Both the position numbers and the translations under genes were made by a program. A model generated the notes under the pieces. It was not told where the DNA came from, ran no database searches, and saw nothing but the letters and a program-made list of their open reading frames with translations. Of a stretch of DNA of 64,000 nt, positions 35,677-47,173 are shown piece after piece; within the stretch, counting starts at the first letter, position 1, and every line of letters starts with the position of its first letter. This DNA comes from Hyphomicrobiales bacterium (GTDB lineage: Bacteria; Pseudomonadota; Alphaproteobacteria; Rhizobiales; Rhizobiaceae), in contig UEGQ01000007.1 in the NCBI GenBank assembly GCA_900466005.1, positions 186,001 through 250,000 of the forward strand, read 5' to 3'.

Positions 35677-36876
35677 TCAGGGAGCCGAAGCCTTGCGGAT
35701 CAGCGGTGTTTCCGGCGGGAACTCGTCGATCACCGGTTCAATGCCGTCGGTATCGCGCGGCTCGGACAGCTCGACCTCGCGCATCCACTCCCGCCAGATG
35801 GACACGATGAGCGCCATCAGCACCGGGCCGATGAAAAGCCCGAGGAAGCCCATGGTCTTCACGCCACCGACAAGGCCGAAGAAGGTCGGCAGGAAAGGCA
35901 GCTTGATCGGCCCGCCGACCAGTCGCGGCCGAACGGTCTTGTCGACGATGAAGAGTTCGACCGTGCCCCAGGCCAGGAGCCCGATGCCTGCGACGTAGGA
36001 GCCGCGCGCCAGCAGATAGAAGGAAACGAGGGTGAACGAGAGCGGAGCGCCGCCTGGGACCAGTGCCATCACGCCCGTGAGAACCCCGAGCGTCACCGGC
36101 GAGGGCACTCCGGCCAGCCAATAGGCGATGCCGAGCACGATGCCTTCGCCGATCGCGATCAGGGTCATGCCGGTGACCGTCGAACTGATGGTCGCCGGAA
36201 CGACGCGGGAAATGCGCTCCCAGCGGGTCGGAAGGATGCGCTCGCCGAGCAGATCGAGCTGGCGGGTGAAATTCGAGCCGTCGCGGTAGACGAAGAACAG
36301 CGCGATCAGCATGAAGAGCAGCGTCAGCAGCAGGTGGAAGGCTCCGTCGCCCGCCGCGATCAGCGCCCGGTATATGTTGCCGATGTTGGCGCCGCTGACG
36401 ATCTGGATGAGTTCGCCGATGGCGCCCGGTGATCCGATGTGCTCCTGCCACTTTTCCCCGAGCCAGGGCCCGACGCCCGGCAGTGCGGTGATCCAGTCCG
36501 GCGGCGGTGCACCTGAATGGTTGACCTCGAGGGCCCAGCCGATCCACTGGCGCACCTCGCCGATCGTGTAACTGACGGCGATGCCGATCGGCACGACCAG
36601 GAAGGCGATGATGAACAGGATGGCGAGTGTCGCGCCGAGCGTGGTGTTTCCGCCGATTCTATGCAGAAGTTTCTTGTAGAGCGGCCAGCTGGCGAAGGCG
36701 ATCACCAGCGCCGCGAGCACCGGCACCACGAAGCCGTGGAAGAAATAGATGCCGGCGATCACAATCAGGACGAGGAGCCAGCGGGCTGCGGAAATCGGCG
36801 GAATAAGGGCCGTCCGGCTCGGCGCCACCGGCCCGAGCCAACGTGGTGCGTTCGGTTTCTTGTTGTTCTCGGTCAT
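35677..36876 (-). CDS. AI-2E family transporter (PerM/YdiK type)
   Basis: Polytopic inner-membrane protein of 399 residues with about eight hydrophobic segments in the AI-2E exporter-family pattern, and the conserved PGGAPLSFTLVSFYLLARG region near residue 270 and FGLVGGVKTMGFLGLFIGPVLMAL near 340 (read in parts). Some members export autoinducer-2, others act in ion or proton exchange; substrate here is unknown. The ATG at 36876 is preferred over a GTG two codons upstream. Confidence 0.9.
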   Translation of the reverse strand: MTENNKKPNAPRWLGPVAPSRTALIPPISAARWLLVLIVIAGIYFFHGFVVPVLAALVIAFASWPLYKKLLHRIGGNTTLGATLAILFIIAFLVVPIGIAVSYTIGEVRQWIGWALEVNHSGAPPPDWITALPGVGPWLGEKWQEHIGSPGAIGELIQIVSGANIGNIYRALIAAGDGAFHLLLTLLFMLIALFFVYRDGSNFTRQLDLLGERILPTRWERISRVVPATISSTVTGMTLIAIGEGIVLGIAYWLAGVPSPVTLGVLTGVMALVPGGAPLSFTLVSFYLLARGSYVAGIGLLAWGTVELFIVDKTVRPRLVGGPIKLPFLPTFFGLVGGVKTMGFLGLFIGPVLMALIVSIWREWMREVELSEPRDTDGIEPVIDEFPPETPLIRKASAP

Positions 36877-37097
36877 GCTCACGACGATAGGCTACTCGAT
36901 TTCTTCGGCCGGCTACGAACGGCACGCGCTTCCGGACGGGCGCACCATGCATCCAATAGGTGACATCGCCATCCTCGACGAACAGCGCCGGGCGACGGCT
37001 GTCGCTCTTATATCAGGGATGTTTGCGTCTGCCTAATGACATCTCTCGTCAGGCCTACGAATGCCGTGTCACCACCGGCCTCGCGGCGCGCCTGCCG

Positions 37098-39158
37098 TCA
37101 GATGTCGAGGTTCTCGGCGAAGATCGCGCGCTCCTGGATGAAGCGGAAGCGGGCTTCGGGCTTCGAGCCCATCAGCGCATCCACCGCGTCGCGGGTACCC
37201 TCGAAATCGACGTCGTCGATCTCGACCCGCAGCAGCGTGCGCTTGCCGGGATCCATGGTCGTCTCCTTGAGCTGGGCCGGCATCATCTCACCCAGGCCTT
37301 TGAAGCGACCGACTTCGACCTTCTTGCCCTTGAACACGCTCTCCATCAGCTCTGCCCGATGGGCATCGTCGCGTGCGTACACGGTCTTCGCACCCTGGCG
37401 GATGACATAAAGCGGCGGCACGGCGAGATAGAGGTGATTGCCGCGGATGAGCTCTGGCATTTCCTGATAGAAGAAGGTGATGAGCAGCGAGGCGATATGC
37501 GCGCCGTCGACGTCCGCATCGGTCATGACGATGATGCGTTCGTAGCGAAGGTCTTCGTCACGGTATTTCGTACGCGTGCCGCAGCCGAGGGCCTGGACGA
37601 GATCGGCGATCTGCTGGTTGGCCATCAGCTTTTCGCGGCTGGCATTGCCGACGTTCAGGATCTTGCCGCGCAGCGGCAGGATCGCCTGGTTGGCGCGGTT
37701 GCGCGCCTGCTTGGCCGAGCCGCCGGCCGAGTCACCTTCGACGATGAAGAGCTCGGCGCCTTCCGCGGTGTTCTGCGCGCAGTCGGCAAGCTTGCCGGGC
37801 AGGCGGAGCTTGCGCACCGCCGTCTTGCGATTGACTTCCTTCTCCTTGCGCCGCCGGAGGCGTTCCTCGGCGCGCTCGATCACCCAGTCGAGCAGCTTCG
37901 CCGCTTCGGCCGGATTGTCCGCGAGGTAATGGTCGAAGGGATCGCGCAGCGTGTTCTCGACGATGCGCTGGGCTTCGACCGTCGCGAGCTTGTCCTTGGT
38001 CTGGCCGACGAATTCCGGCTCGCGGATGAAGACGGAGAGCATGCCGACGGCGGAGATCATCACGTCGTCGGTGGTAATCTGCTGCGCGCGCTTGTTCTGC
38101 GTCAGTTCGGCATAATTCTTGAGCCCCTTGGTGAGCGCGATGCGCAGGCCCGCTTCGTGCGTGCCGCCTTCCGGCGTGGGGATCGTGTTGCAGTAGGAGT
38201 GGAGCGCGGGGTCGCCGCCATACCACGTGACGGCCCATTCCATGGCGCCGTGGCCGCCGGTCTTCTCTGTCCGTCCGGCGAAGATCTCGCGGGTGACGGT
38301 GAAGTCCTTGCCGATGGTTGCAGCAAGATAGTCCTTGAGACCGCCGGGGAAATGGAAGAGGGCCTTGTCCGGGACGTCGCCACCTTCCGGCACGAGGCTC
38401 GGATCGCAACTCCAGCGGATTTCGACGCCGCCGAAGAGATAGGCCTTGGAGCGGGCCATGCGGAAGATGCGTGCCGCCTCGAACCGCGCCTTGTCGCCGA
38501 AGATTTGCGGGTCGGGATGGAAGCGCACCCGTGTGCCGCGGCGATTATGGACCTCGCCGAGTTCTTCGAGGCCGCCGAGCGGCACGCCGCGGGAGAAGCG
38601 CTGGCGATAGAGTTTCCGGTTGCGGGCAACCTCGACCTCCAGGCTGTCGGAGAGTGCGTTGACGACGGAAACGCCCACGCCATGGAGACCGCCGGAGGTC
38701 TCGTAGGCCTTGCCGTCGAACTTGCCGCCGGCATGGAGCTTGGTCATGATGACTTCGAGCGTCGACTTGCCCGGCACCTGCGGATGGTTCTCGACCGGGA
38801 TGCCGCGGCCGTTGTCGGTGACCGTCAGGAAGCCTTCGGCGTCGAGATGGACGTCGATGAAGTCGGCATGGCCGGCCACCGCCTCGTCCATCGAGTTGTC
38901 GATGACTTCGGCGAAGAGGTGATGAAGCGCCTTTTCGTCGGTGCCGCCGATATACATGCCGGGACGCATGCGCACCGGCTCCAGTCCTTCGAGCACGCGG
39001 ATCGAGGACGCGCCGTACTCGTTATCGGTCGACGAGGCGGGCGCGGCGCGCGGCTTCGCGGCCTCGTTCGAAGGCTCGGATGGCGTGGTCGGGGCAGGGG
39101 TCTGCTCGGGCCTCGGGCCGAGCGGCATGCCGGCAAAGAGATCGCTGTTGTCGTCCAT
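37098..39158 (-). CDS. parE: DNA topoisomerase IV subunit B
   Basis: ATPase subunit of topoisomerase IV, which decatenates daughter chromosomes with ParC; 686 residues. The GHKL ATPase motifs are present: EVIDNSMDEAVAG, DNGRGIPVE and GGLHGVGVSVVNALS. The Toprim domain has IVEGDSAGGSAKQ and MTDADVDGAHI. Length and motifs favour ParE over GyrB (no long insertion). The N-terminal 50 residues are a variable Pro/Ala-rich tail. A TTG 12 bases upstream is a possible alternative start. Transcribed opposite to the hydrolase gene. Confidence 0.95.
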   Translation of the reverse strand: MDDNSDLFAGMPLGPRPEQTPAPTTPSEPSNEAAKPRAAPASSTDNEYGASSIRVLEGLEPVRMRPGMYIGGTDEKALHHLFAEVIDNSMDEAVAGHADFIDVHLDAEGFLTVTDNGRGIPVENHPQVPGKSTLEVIMTKLHAGGKFDGKAYETSGGLHGVGVSVVNALSDSLEVEVARNRKLYRQRFSRGVPLGGLEELGEVHNRRGTRVRFHPDPQIFGDKARFEAARIFRMARSKAYLFGGVEIRWSCDPSLVPEGGDVPDKALFHFPGGLKDYLAATIGKDFTVTREIFAGRTEKTGGHGAMEWAVTWYGGDPALHSYCNTIPTPEGGTHEAGLRIALTKGLKNYAELTQNKRAQQITTDDVMISAVGMLSVFIREPEFVGQTKDKLATVEAQRIVENTLRDPFDHYLADNPAEAAKLLDWVIERAEERLRRRKEKEVNRKTAVRKLRLPGKLADCAQNTAEGAELFIVEGDSAGGSAKQARNRANQAILPLRGKILNVGNASREKLMANQQIADLVQALGCGTRTKYRDEDLRYERIIVMTDADVDGAHIASLLITFFYQEMPELIRGNHLYLAVPPLYVIRQGAKTVYARDDAHRAELMESVFKGKKVEVGRFKGLGEMMPAQLKETTMDPGKRTLLRVEIDDVDFEGTRDAVDALMGSKPEARFRFIQERAIFAENLDI

Positions 39159-39361
39159 GGCGTCGTTCAATAATCTATTTCGTCGGGCGGAACCAGCATG
39201 GCGTCCACACCTGATCGCCCTTGCGAATCACCCGAATTGTGCCAGAAAGGCGGCGCAGGCGCGACGTGGTCGGACCGGCGCCGCGTTCGTTCAGGCAAGC
39301 TTTGCGGTCGCCGGCCGGCAATGGCAAGGCGCGTTCCGGCAAGGAGGCGACGGTCGTCGAG

Positions 39362-40240
39362 ATGTCCACAGCTCATTTCCGCCTTGCTCTCGCTTTCGGC
39401 ACATTCCTGTTCCTTGCGGGTGCCACGAGGGCTGGTTCCGAAGCGCTCAAGCCTTTCAAGGATGAACTCTTTTCCAGCCAGACGGTGGTCGAAACCGGCG
39501 ACGGCGGCGACTTCAAGGTCATCGACTATCAGGAGATGCGCGACATCAACGGCCGCGACCAGATCCCGGAACGGCGTGCCAAGTCGGCTTATGTCTCGCT
39601 CGGGGTCCGACGCCAGCAGGTCGACGAAACCCTCGACCTGGGAGGCAGGAAGCTCGCGGTGACGCGAACCGGAGCAGCCGAAGGGGGCCGCTTCACCGTG
39701 ATCTTCATCCACGGACGCGGCGGCGACCGCAGGCTGGGCGCGAACGACTTCACCTTCGGCGGAAACTTCAACCGGCTGAAGAACCTCGCGGTCGAGAACG
39801 GCGGCACCTACTACGCACCGAGCGTTCCCTCTTTCGACAGTGACGGCGTAGCGGCGATCGCTGATCTGATCCGGTTCAGTTCGGCGCAGTCGTCGGGACA
39901 GCCGGTCGTGCTTGCCTGCGCCTCCATGGGCAGCTTCATCTGCTGGGGGATTGCCCGCGACGCGGCAAGCGTCGAGAGGCTTGCAGGCATGGCGATCCTC
40001 GGCGGTGCGACGGACCCGGCCTTCATCGGAAGCGCCGCGTACAGGCGGAAACGTCCGCTGTTCTTCACCCATGGCAGCCGCGACAGCGTCTACGCGGCCG
40101 ACGACCAGATCGCGCTCTACCGGCGCCTGCATGGCGAAAATTATCCCACGCGCTTCACCCTCTTTCAAACCGGCTCCCACGGTACACCCGTGCGCATGAG
40201 CGATTGGCGGGAAATCCTCAACTGGATCCTCGTCCGCTGA
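39362..40240 (+). CDS. Exported alpha/beta hydrolase
   Basis: 292 residues with a signal peptide (LALAFGTFLFLAGATRAGS). The hydrolase core has the oxyanion HGRGGDRR turn (about residue 120), a nucleophile Ser in the GxSxG-like ACASMGS elbow, Asp in HGSRDSVYAADD and His in TGSHGTPVR. Related to periplasmic serine esterases, dienelactone-hydrolase-like. Substrate unknown. Start chosen at 39362 because it begins the signal peptide; further upstream the frame is an Arg-rich non-coding stretch. Confidence 0.78.
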   Translation: MSTAHFRLALAFGTFLFLAGATRAGSEALKPFKDELFSSQTVVETGDGGDFKVIDYQEMRDINGRDQIPERRAKSAYVSLGVRRQQVDETLDLGGRKLAVTRTGAAEGGRFTVIFIHGRGGDRRLGANDFTFGGNFNRLKNLAVENGGTYYAPSVPSFDSDGVAAIADLIRFSSAQSSGQPVVLACASMGSFICWGIARDAASVERLAGMAILGGATDPAFIGSAAYRRKRPLFFTHGSRDSVYAADDQIALYRRLHGENYPTRFTLFQTGSHGTPVRMSDWREILNWILVR

Positions 40241-40382
40241 GGGGCGCGGCACGCGTGACCGACGACCCGGTTCCATTTGCGGCGGACGCTGCTTTATCCC
40301 TGCAGAACGGGCGTTGCCGCTTTCCTTTCGCTGTCGCATTTGCTAGTCGGGCAGGGACGTTAAAGAGGGGTAGGAGTTTGCC

Positions 40383-41153
40383 ATGACGCCGAATGTTCGT
40401 CCGCTGGTCGCGGGAAACTGGAAAATGAACGGCACGCGTGCCTCGCTTGACCAGATCAAGGCGATCGCGGAAGGCGTGAAATCACCCCTGTCGGAGAAGG
40501 TCGAAAGCCTGATCTGCCCGCCGGCGACCCTGCTCTATGTCGCGACCGCGCTCTGCGACGACAGTCCGCTCGCGATCGGCGCGCAGGATTGCCACCAGAA
40601 CGTCTCCGGCGCCCATACCGGCGACATCTCGGCTGAAATGATTGCGGATTGCTTCGGAACCTACGTCATCGTCGGCCATTCCGAGCGCCGCACCGACCAT
40701 GCCGAGACCGACGATCTCGTCCGGGCGAAGGCGGAAGCCGCCCATGCGGCCGAACTCGTCGCGATCGTCTGCATCGGCGAGACCGAGGCGGAACGCAAGG
40801 CCGGTCGCACGCTCGACGTGCTGAAGGGCCAGCTTGCCGGATCGCTCCCGGACGCCGCAACGGTGGCGAACACCGTCATCGCCTACGAGCCGGTCTGGGC
40901 GATCGGCACCGGTCTCACACCGACGGTCGAGGACGTCCGGGAAGCCCACGCTTTCATGCGTTCCGAACTCGTGAAGCGCTTCGGTGCCGAGGGTGAGAAG
41001 ATGCGCATTCTCTACGGCGGCTCGGTCAAGCCTTCGAACGCCAAGGAACTGATGGCGGTCGCCAATGTCGACGGCGCGCTGATCGGTGGAGCGAGCTTGA
41101 AGGCCGCCGACTTCCTCGCCATATACGGCGTCTATGGAGAACTCCTCGCCTGA
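40383..41153 (+). CDS. tpiA: Triose-phosphate isomerase
   Basis: Interconverts DHAP and glyceraldehyde-3-phosphate; 256 residues. All signatures are present: [10 protein letters not shown] with the active Lys, VGHSERR with the catalytic His, [10 protein letters not shown] with the catalytic Glu and phosphate-binding [14 protein letters not shown] purine-rich GAGGGGTAGGAG lies upstream of the ATG. It starts the tpiA-secG-pyrG run typical of Rhizobiaceae. Confidence 0.98.
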   Translation: MTPNVRPLVAGNWKMNGTRASLDQIKAIAEGVKSPLSEKVESLICPPATLLYVATALCDDSPLAIGAQDCHQNVSGAHTGDISAEMIADCFGTYVIVGHSERRTDHAETDDLVRAKAEAAHAAELVAIVCIGETEAERKAGRTLDVLKGQLAGSLPDAATVANTVIAYEPVWAIGTGLTPTVEDVREAHAFMRSELVKRFGAEGEKMRILYGGSVKPSNAKELMAVANVDGALIGGASLKAADFLAIYGVYGELLA

Positions 41154-41244
41154 TTTGGTGCCGAGGGGCTTTCTTTGATGCGACCTCTCATGTAAAGAGC
41201 CGCCAATCCTTTCAGATTTTGCCCATGGGCAGGATGGAACATCC

Positions 41245-41685
41245 ATGCAGACCGTTTTGATTGTCATTCATCTCATGATCGTGCTGGCGCTGGTCGGCGT
41301 CGTGCTCATCCAGCGCTCCGAAGGCGGCGGCCTCGGCATCGGCGGCGGCTCTGGCTTCATGTCGGCACGCGGCACCGCGAACGCGCTGACCCGCACGACG
41401 GCAATCCTGGCGACGCTGTTTTTCATCACCTCGCTCGGCCTCGGCATTCTCGCCCGCTACGAGGCGAAGCCGACCGACATCCTCGACCGCATCCCGGCTG
41501 GTACATCCGACGGCTCCAACGTTCTCGACCAGCTCGGTGGCGCGCCGGCGCAGGCTCCGGCCTCGGGCACGACTGCTCCGGCTGAAGCGCCGGCCGCCGG
41601 CACCACGGCTCCGGCCACAGGCACGCAGGGTGAGGCCCCGGCCCAGAAGCCGGCCGACCCGAACGCCGTTCCGACCGGCAACTGA
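41245..41685 (+). CDS. secG: Protein translocase subunit SecG
   Basis: Auxiliary SecYEG channel subunit. It has two transmembrane segments (about 4-24 and 53-73) joined by the conserved RSEGGGLGIGGGSGFMSARGTAN loop (read in parts) and is 146 residues long because of a disordered C-terminal tail of Ala-Pro-Thr repeats, longer than the 80-110 of many bacteria. Between tpiA and pyrG, with its own terminator. Confidence 0.95.
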   Translation: MQTVLIVIHLMIVLALVGVVLIQRSEGGGLGIGGGSGFMSARGTANALTRTTAILATLFFITSLGLGILARYEAKPTDILDRIPAGTSDGSNVLDQLGGAPAQAPASGTTAPAEAPAAGTTAPATGTQGEAPAQKPADPNAVPTGN

Positions 41686-43458
<1,773 letters not shown>

Positions 43459-43490
43459 CGAACGGCCATATTGCTGAGACTGTGACGAAA

Positions 43491-43514
43491 CCCGGCTGCG
43501 ACAGCCGGGTTTTC
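43491..43514 (+). terminator. pyrG terminator
   Basis: 8-bp perfect stem CCCGGCTG / CAGCCGGG with loop CGA, followed by TTTT, 33 bases after the pyrG stop. Confidence 0.88.
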
Positions 43515-43587
43515 TATTGCTCGGTCGTCGGCCCAAGGTCCGAGCAAGCCTCCTGCGCTACTCTGCGCGCAATTCTTGGAGGTCGTC

Positions 43588-44019
43588 ATGCGTATCGCTG
43601 CAATGCCCATGTTCTCGTCGCAGGATATTCCTGGTGCAACGGGCGCTTCCCGAAGTTCGGGAAACTCAGATTTCTCCGCGCTGCTGGATGAGAAGAGCAA
43701 TCCTCGCTCGTTCATCAGCGAAGAGGATCTCGAGGCGCGCAAGAATGAACAAGAGGCCCGGCAGAAGGCGGAGAAGAGCGCCGCCCGGGCCGACGTCATC
43801 TCGCAGTTCCTCGATTATTCGGAGATGACGTTCGCCGAGAGGATTCGCGCGGCCTGGCTCGCCGACCACGATCTGACCGAAGAACAGCTTGCGGCGCTGC
43901 CGGACGATCAGCGCGAGGCGATCGAGGACGAGATAGAGGAAGCCGTCAAACGGCAGCTCGGCCTCGAAGGCGCAAGCGCTGGATCGACGGAGATCGCCGT
44001 CGACGGCGATCATCGCTGA
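43588..44019 (+). CDS. Unknown acidic cytosolic protein
   Basis: 143 residues, rich in Glu, Asp and Ala, with a central helical, coiled-coil-prone region (residues 45-70: EDLEARKNEQEARQKAEKSA) and a C-terminal EEAVKRQLGLEG helix. No cysteines, signal or membrane segment. The ATG is preceded by GGAGG at 5-6 bases, a strong ribosome site, which decides it over an upstream TTG. Family not recognised; it lies between pyrG and, tail to tail, the TadG-like gene. Confidence 0.68.
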   Translation: MRIAAMPMFSSQDIPGATGASRSSGNSDFSALLDEKSNPRSFISEEDLEARKNEQEARQKAEKSAARADVISQFLDYSEMTFAERIRAAWLADHDLTEEQLAALPDDQREAIEDEIEEAVKRQLGLEGASAGSTEIAVDGDHR

Positions 44020-44031
44020 CGACGCCGCGCG

Positions 44032-45273
44032 TCAGTTGACCAGCCGGACTCCCGACGCGGTTCCGCCCGAACCCCCGCCCGACGAGGTAAAGGGCTCGAT
44101 CTGCCAATTGGCGGAGTTCATGATCATGCTGTTCACGACCATCGAAATACGGTTCACCTGATTGGTGGTCGAGTTGTAGGTGACGTCGCGGTTCGGCAGG
44201 TAGATGATGCCTTCCAGCGTCTCGCCGAGTGATCCGTTGAAGATGTACTGCTGCGAATAGAGGTTGTTGGCCGGGTCGCTCGTCTTCTCGAACATCAGGA
44301 TGCCCTTGTAAGTACCACTGGTCGGCGCGATGCCGCGGAACTTGACGCCGCCGTTGATGCGGATCTCGCTGTAGACGTTGGGGAAATAGAAGGTCACGCC
44401 CTCGGCGATCACAGTCGCATTGCTGTTGATGATCATCCGGCCCCGGATGATGTGCAGGCCGGGTTCGAATGTGATCGTCGGACTGCCATTGAAGCCCGTG
44501 TCGCAATGGAGACCGGGCTTCAAAGAGACCACCTGGTCGTTGATCCAGCCGCTGCTGGTGCAGTTGGAGGGCACGCTCGGCTCGGGAAGGGCGCCGGCAT
44601 AGGGATCTGGATCGACGGAACAGCCGACCTGCATGTTGGAGATGGTTCCGCCGTTCTTGATGTAGTTGGTGCCCTTCACGCAGAACTTTGCGGTGTCGAT
44701 CGTCGAACCGGCATTCATGATGAAGGCGGGGGCGGCCTTCGAATGGACGTGGATTTCGCAGGCCTTTGACGTGATGTTGGCACCCGAGTTGATCAGCACG
44801 TCCTGGCCGCGACTTGCGAGGACATAGATGCAGGGGCCCCCGGCCGTCGTCGACGTGGCCGCGATGGCCGTCGCAGTGACCGAGACGTCGAGGGACGAAA
44901 GGCCGATAAGGCTCAGGAACGGGCTGTCGCTCTTGCCGGCATAAACGCCGCTGAGACTGCCGTCGCCACTTCTGGTGAGTGTCAGCGTCTTGCTGTAGTC
45001 GACGCCCGCATCCCCGCCCGAGGCCAGGAACTGCTTGACCGTCTCGAACTGGCGACCAGCGTCTGTCTCCTGCACTGCGGCCAGCAACGCGCTATCGAGC
45101 AAGTCTTGCAGCCGCTCCTTCTCGAGATAGGCGCTGGCCACGTCGATTGCGCCGCCGGCAACCAGCAGGAGCACGGTCATGAGGAGGGCCGTTATGATGC
45201 CGAAGTTTCCGGAGCGGTTTTGGAGTAGTCCTCGAAAGACGTGAAAAAGAAGCGAAAGTCTGTTCGTCTGCAT
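44032..45273 (-). CDS. TadG-like pilus assembly protein (orphan)
   Basis: 413 residues with the N-terminal prepilin/TadE-TadG pattern: RSGNFGIITALLMTVLLLVAGGAIDVASAYLEKERLQDLLDSALLAA (read in parts), a short cytoplasmic part and one hydrophobic helix. The rest is a beta-rich extracellular part with several cysteines and Asn-rich strands, like TadG-related surface proteins. No TadABC or flp gene lies nearby in the window, so it is an orphan. Start set at MQTNRLSL; upstream in-frame codons are non-homologous. Confidence 0.78.
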   Translation of the reverse strand: MQTNRLSLLFHVFRGLLQNRSGNFGIITALLMTVLLLVAGGAIDVASAYLEKERLQDLLDSALLAAVQETDAGRQFETVKQFLASGGDAGVDYSKTLTLTRSGDGSLSGVYAGKSDSPFLSLIGLSSLDVSVTATAIAATSTTAGGPCIYVLASRGQDVLINSGANITSKACEIHVHSKAAPAFIMNAGSTIDTAKFCVKGTNYIKNGGTISNMQVGCSVDPDPYAGALPEPSVPSNCTSSGWINDQVVSLKPGLHCDTGFNGSPTITFEPGLHIIRGRMIINSNATVIAEGVTFYFPNVYSEIRINGGVKFRGIAPTSGTYKGILMFEKTSDPANNLYSQQYIFNGSLGETLEGIIYLPNRDVTYNSTTNQVNRISMVVNSMIMNSANWQIEPFTSSGGGSGGTASGVRLVN

Positions 45274-45460
45274 TATCTTGCTATCTAAAAAGGCATGCGT
45301 GAAAAGATGGGCGCCCGGTGGCGGGAGCCACCTGGAGAATATTCTCACAGCCTGACAGATGGTCGTGAAGATTCGGCCAAGATATATGGTTATCGATATT
45401 GAACGATATGGTTTCGAGCCAGGGCGGCTCGAAGGTTTCGCTCGCCGGAGCGCATGCTGC

Positions 45461-46684
45461 TCAGCCTTCGAGCGGCCTCAGCAGCAGAACGGAGCAGGGG
45501 GAGCCTGGAACAAGTTCCGGCGCATGCGGCGGCCGGATGATCAGGCAGTCGGAGTTGGCGAAGGTCTTCATCATCGAAGAGTCCTGCTTTTCGTATGCCT
45601 CCGCGACGAGACCACCTTCGTCATCCCGGGTGAGCCGTGCCCGCAGGTGGTCCTGCCGCCGGTCGTTGGCGCGCAGAACGTTCGCCGTTCTCGCGATCGC
45701 TTCACGGTTGCGCGGCGCCCGCCGTGCGAGCTTGCAGACCAGCGGTTCGAGGAACAGCAGGCCGCAGACCATGCTCGAAACCGGATTTCCGGGGAGGCCG
45801 AGCACGTGCATGTCTCCGAGCGAGCCGACCATCAGCGGCTTGCCCGGCCGCATCGCGATTTTCCAGAAATCGAGGCGCATCCCGGCGTCGACCAGCGTCT
45901 TTTGAACGAGGTCGTGGTCGCCGACCGATGCACCGCCGAGCGTCACGAGAACGTCGGCTCCCGCTTCCTGTGCTTTGCGGACCGCGGCGGTGATCTGCGC
46001 CTGATCGTCAGGCACGATGCCGAGATCGATGACGTCTGCGCCGTTCTCACGCGCCAGCGCGGCAACGCCGAAACTGTTTGATCCGACGATCTGGTCGGGG
46101 CCGGGCCGTTCTCCCGGCCGCACGAGTTCGTCACCGGTCGCCAGAACGGCGACCTGCGGCCGCCGATAGACGACGACCTCGCGATGGTTCAGCGCCGCGG
46201 CAAGCGTCAGGCGTGCGAAGTCCAGGGACTGCCCGGCCGTAAGGACCGTTTCCCCCTCGGCGAAGTCCTGCCCGCGGGGCCGGATATGACGGCCCGCGAT
46301 GGCGGCGAAAGTCGTTCGTATGCAGCCGTCTTCGAGCTTTTCCGTGTCCTCCTGGATCAGGACGGCATCGGCACCCGCCGGCACGGGCGCACCCGTGAAT
46401 ATCCGCACGGCTTCTCCTTCGCCGACCGCGCCGTCGAAACCATGGCCGGCCGAGGCCGTACCGATTACACGAAGGATCGCGCCGGGCGAAGCGGCGTCTC
46501 GACTCCTCAGCGCGTAGCCGTCCATGGCCGATGCGTCGAACGGAGGTTGGGTCAGCCTCGCGACAAGGCCTTCGGCGAGCACGCGGGCGGCCGCGTCATG
46601 GAGGTTGAGAACTTCGGTCCGGCCGATCGGTACCGCCGGATCGAGGAGCCTGGAACGTGCTTCGCTGACCGAAAGAAGGGTCAT
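45461..46684 (-). CDS. moeA: Molybdopterin molybdenumtransferase
   Basis: Inserts molybdate into MPT-AMP in molybdenum-cofactor synthesis, 407 residues. Diagnostic segments are PPFDASAMDGYAL and RIFTGAPVPAGADAVL in the N-terminal half, GDELVRPGE and the MoaB-like LVTLGGASVGDHDLV in the C-terminal half. Its ATG lies at the position directly after the moaC stop (adjacent, same strand), so it is the distal gene of trpC-moaC-moeA. Confidence 0.95.
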   Translation of the reverse strand: MTLLSVSEARSRLLDPAVPIGRTEVLNLHDAAARVLAEGLVARLTQPPFDASAMDGYALRSRDAASPGAILRVIGTASAGHGFDGAVGEGEAVRIFTGAPVPAGADAVLIQEDTEKLEDGCIRTTFAAIAGRHIRPRGQDFAEGETVLTAGQSLDFARLTLAAALNHREVVVYRRPQVAVLATGDELVRPGERPGPDQIVGSNSFGVAALARENGADVIDLGIVPDDQAQITAAVRKAQEAGADVLVTLGGASVGDHDLVQKTLVDAGMRLDFWKIAMRPGKPLMVGSLGDMHVLGLPGNPVSSMVCGLLFLEPLVCKLARRAPRNREAIARTANVLRANDRRQDHLRARLTRDDEGGLVAEAYEKQDSSMMKTFANSDCLIIRPPHAPELVPGSPCSVLLLRPLEG

Positions 46685-47173
46685 CTATGGGGCCTCGGGA
46701 TGGCGATAGTGTCCGGATTTCCCGCCGGTCTTTTCGATCAGTCGGATGCCGCCGATCTCCATGCCCTTGTCGGCGGCTTTCGCCATGTCGTAGATCGTCA
46801 GGCACGTGACCGATACGGCGGTCAGCGCTTCCATCTCGACACCTGTCTGCCCGGTGAGCTTGACGGTTGCGGTGACCCTGAGACCGGGGAGCTGCGGTTC
46901 CTCGTCGATGTCGATGGTGACCTTGGATAGCATCAGCGGGTGACAGAGAGGGATCAGATCGGATGTCCGCTTCGCCGCCATGATGCCGGCGATACGGGCG
47001 GTACCGATCACGTCACCCTTCTTGGCGTTCCCTTCGCGGATCAGCGCAAGGGTCTCCGGCTTCATGCGGATCCGGCCCTCGGCGACGGCGATGCGAACGG
47101 TCTCGGCCTTGTCCCCCACATCGACCATGTGGGCTTCGCCCGAGGCTGCGATGTGCGTGAGACTATTGGTCAT
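46685..47173 (-). CDS. moaC: Cyclic pyranopterin monophosphate synthase accessory protein MoaC
   Basis: With MoaA makes cyclic pyranopterin monophosphate, first step of Moco synthesis; 162 residues. Catalytic motif [24 protein letters not shown] (read in parts) and [20 protein letters not shown] are present. 4-base overlap with trpC and abutting moeA, the usual rhizobial cluster. Confidence 0.97.
   Translation of the reverse strand: MTNSLTHIAASGEAHMVDVGDKAETVRIAVAEGRIRMKPETLALIREGNAKKGDVIGTARIAGIMAAKRTSDLIPLCHPLMLSKVTIDIDEEPQLPGLRVTATVKLTGQTGVEMEALTAVSVTCLTIYDMAKAADKGMEIGGIRLIEKTGGKSGHYRHPEAP

Noticed and set aside
36960-39173. 737-residue plus-strand frame opposite parE
   Set aside because: Mirror of parE; the minus-strand GHKL and Toprim motifs settle the question.
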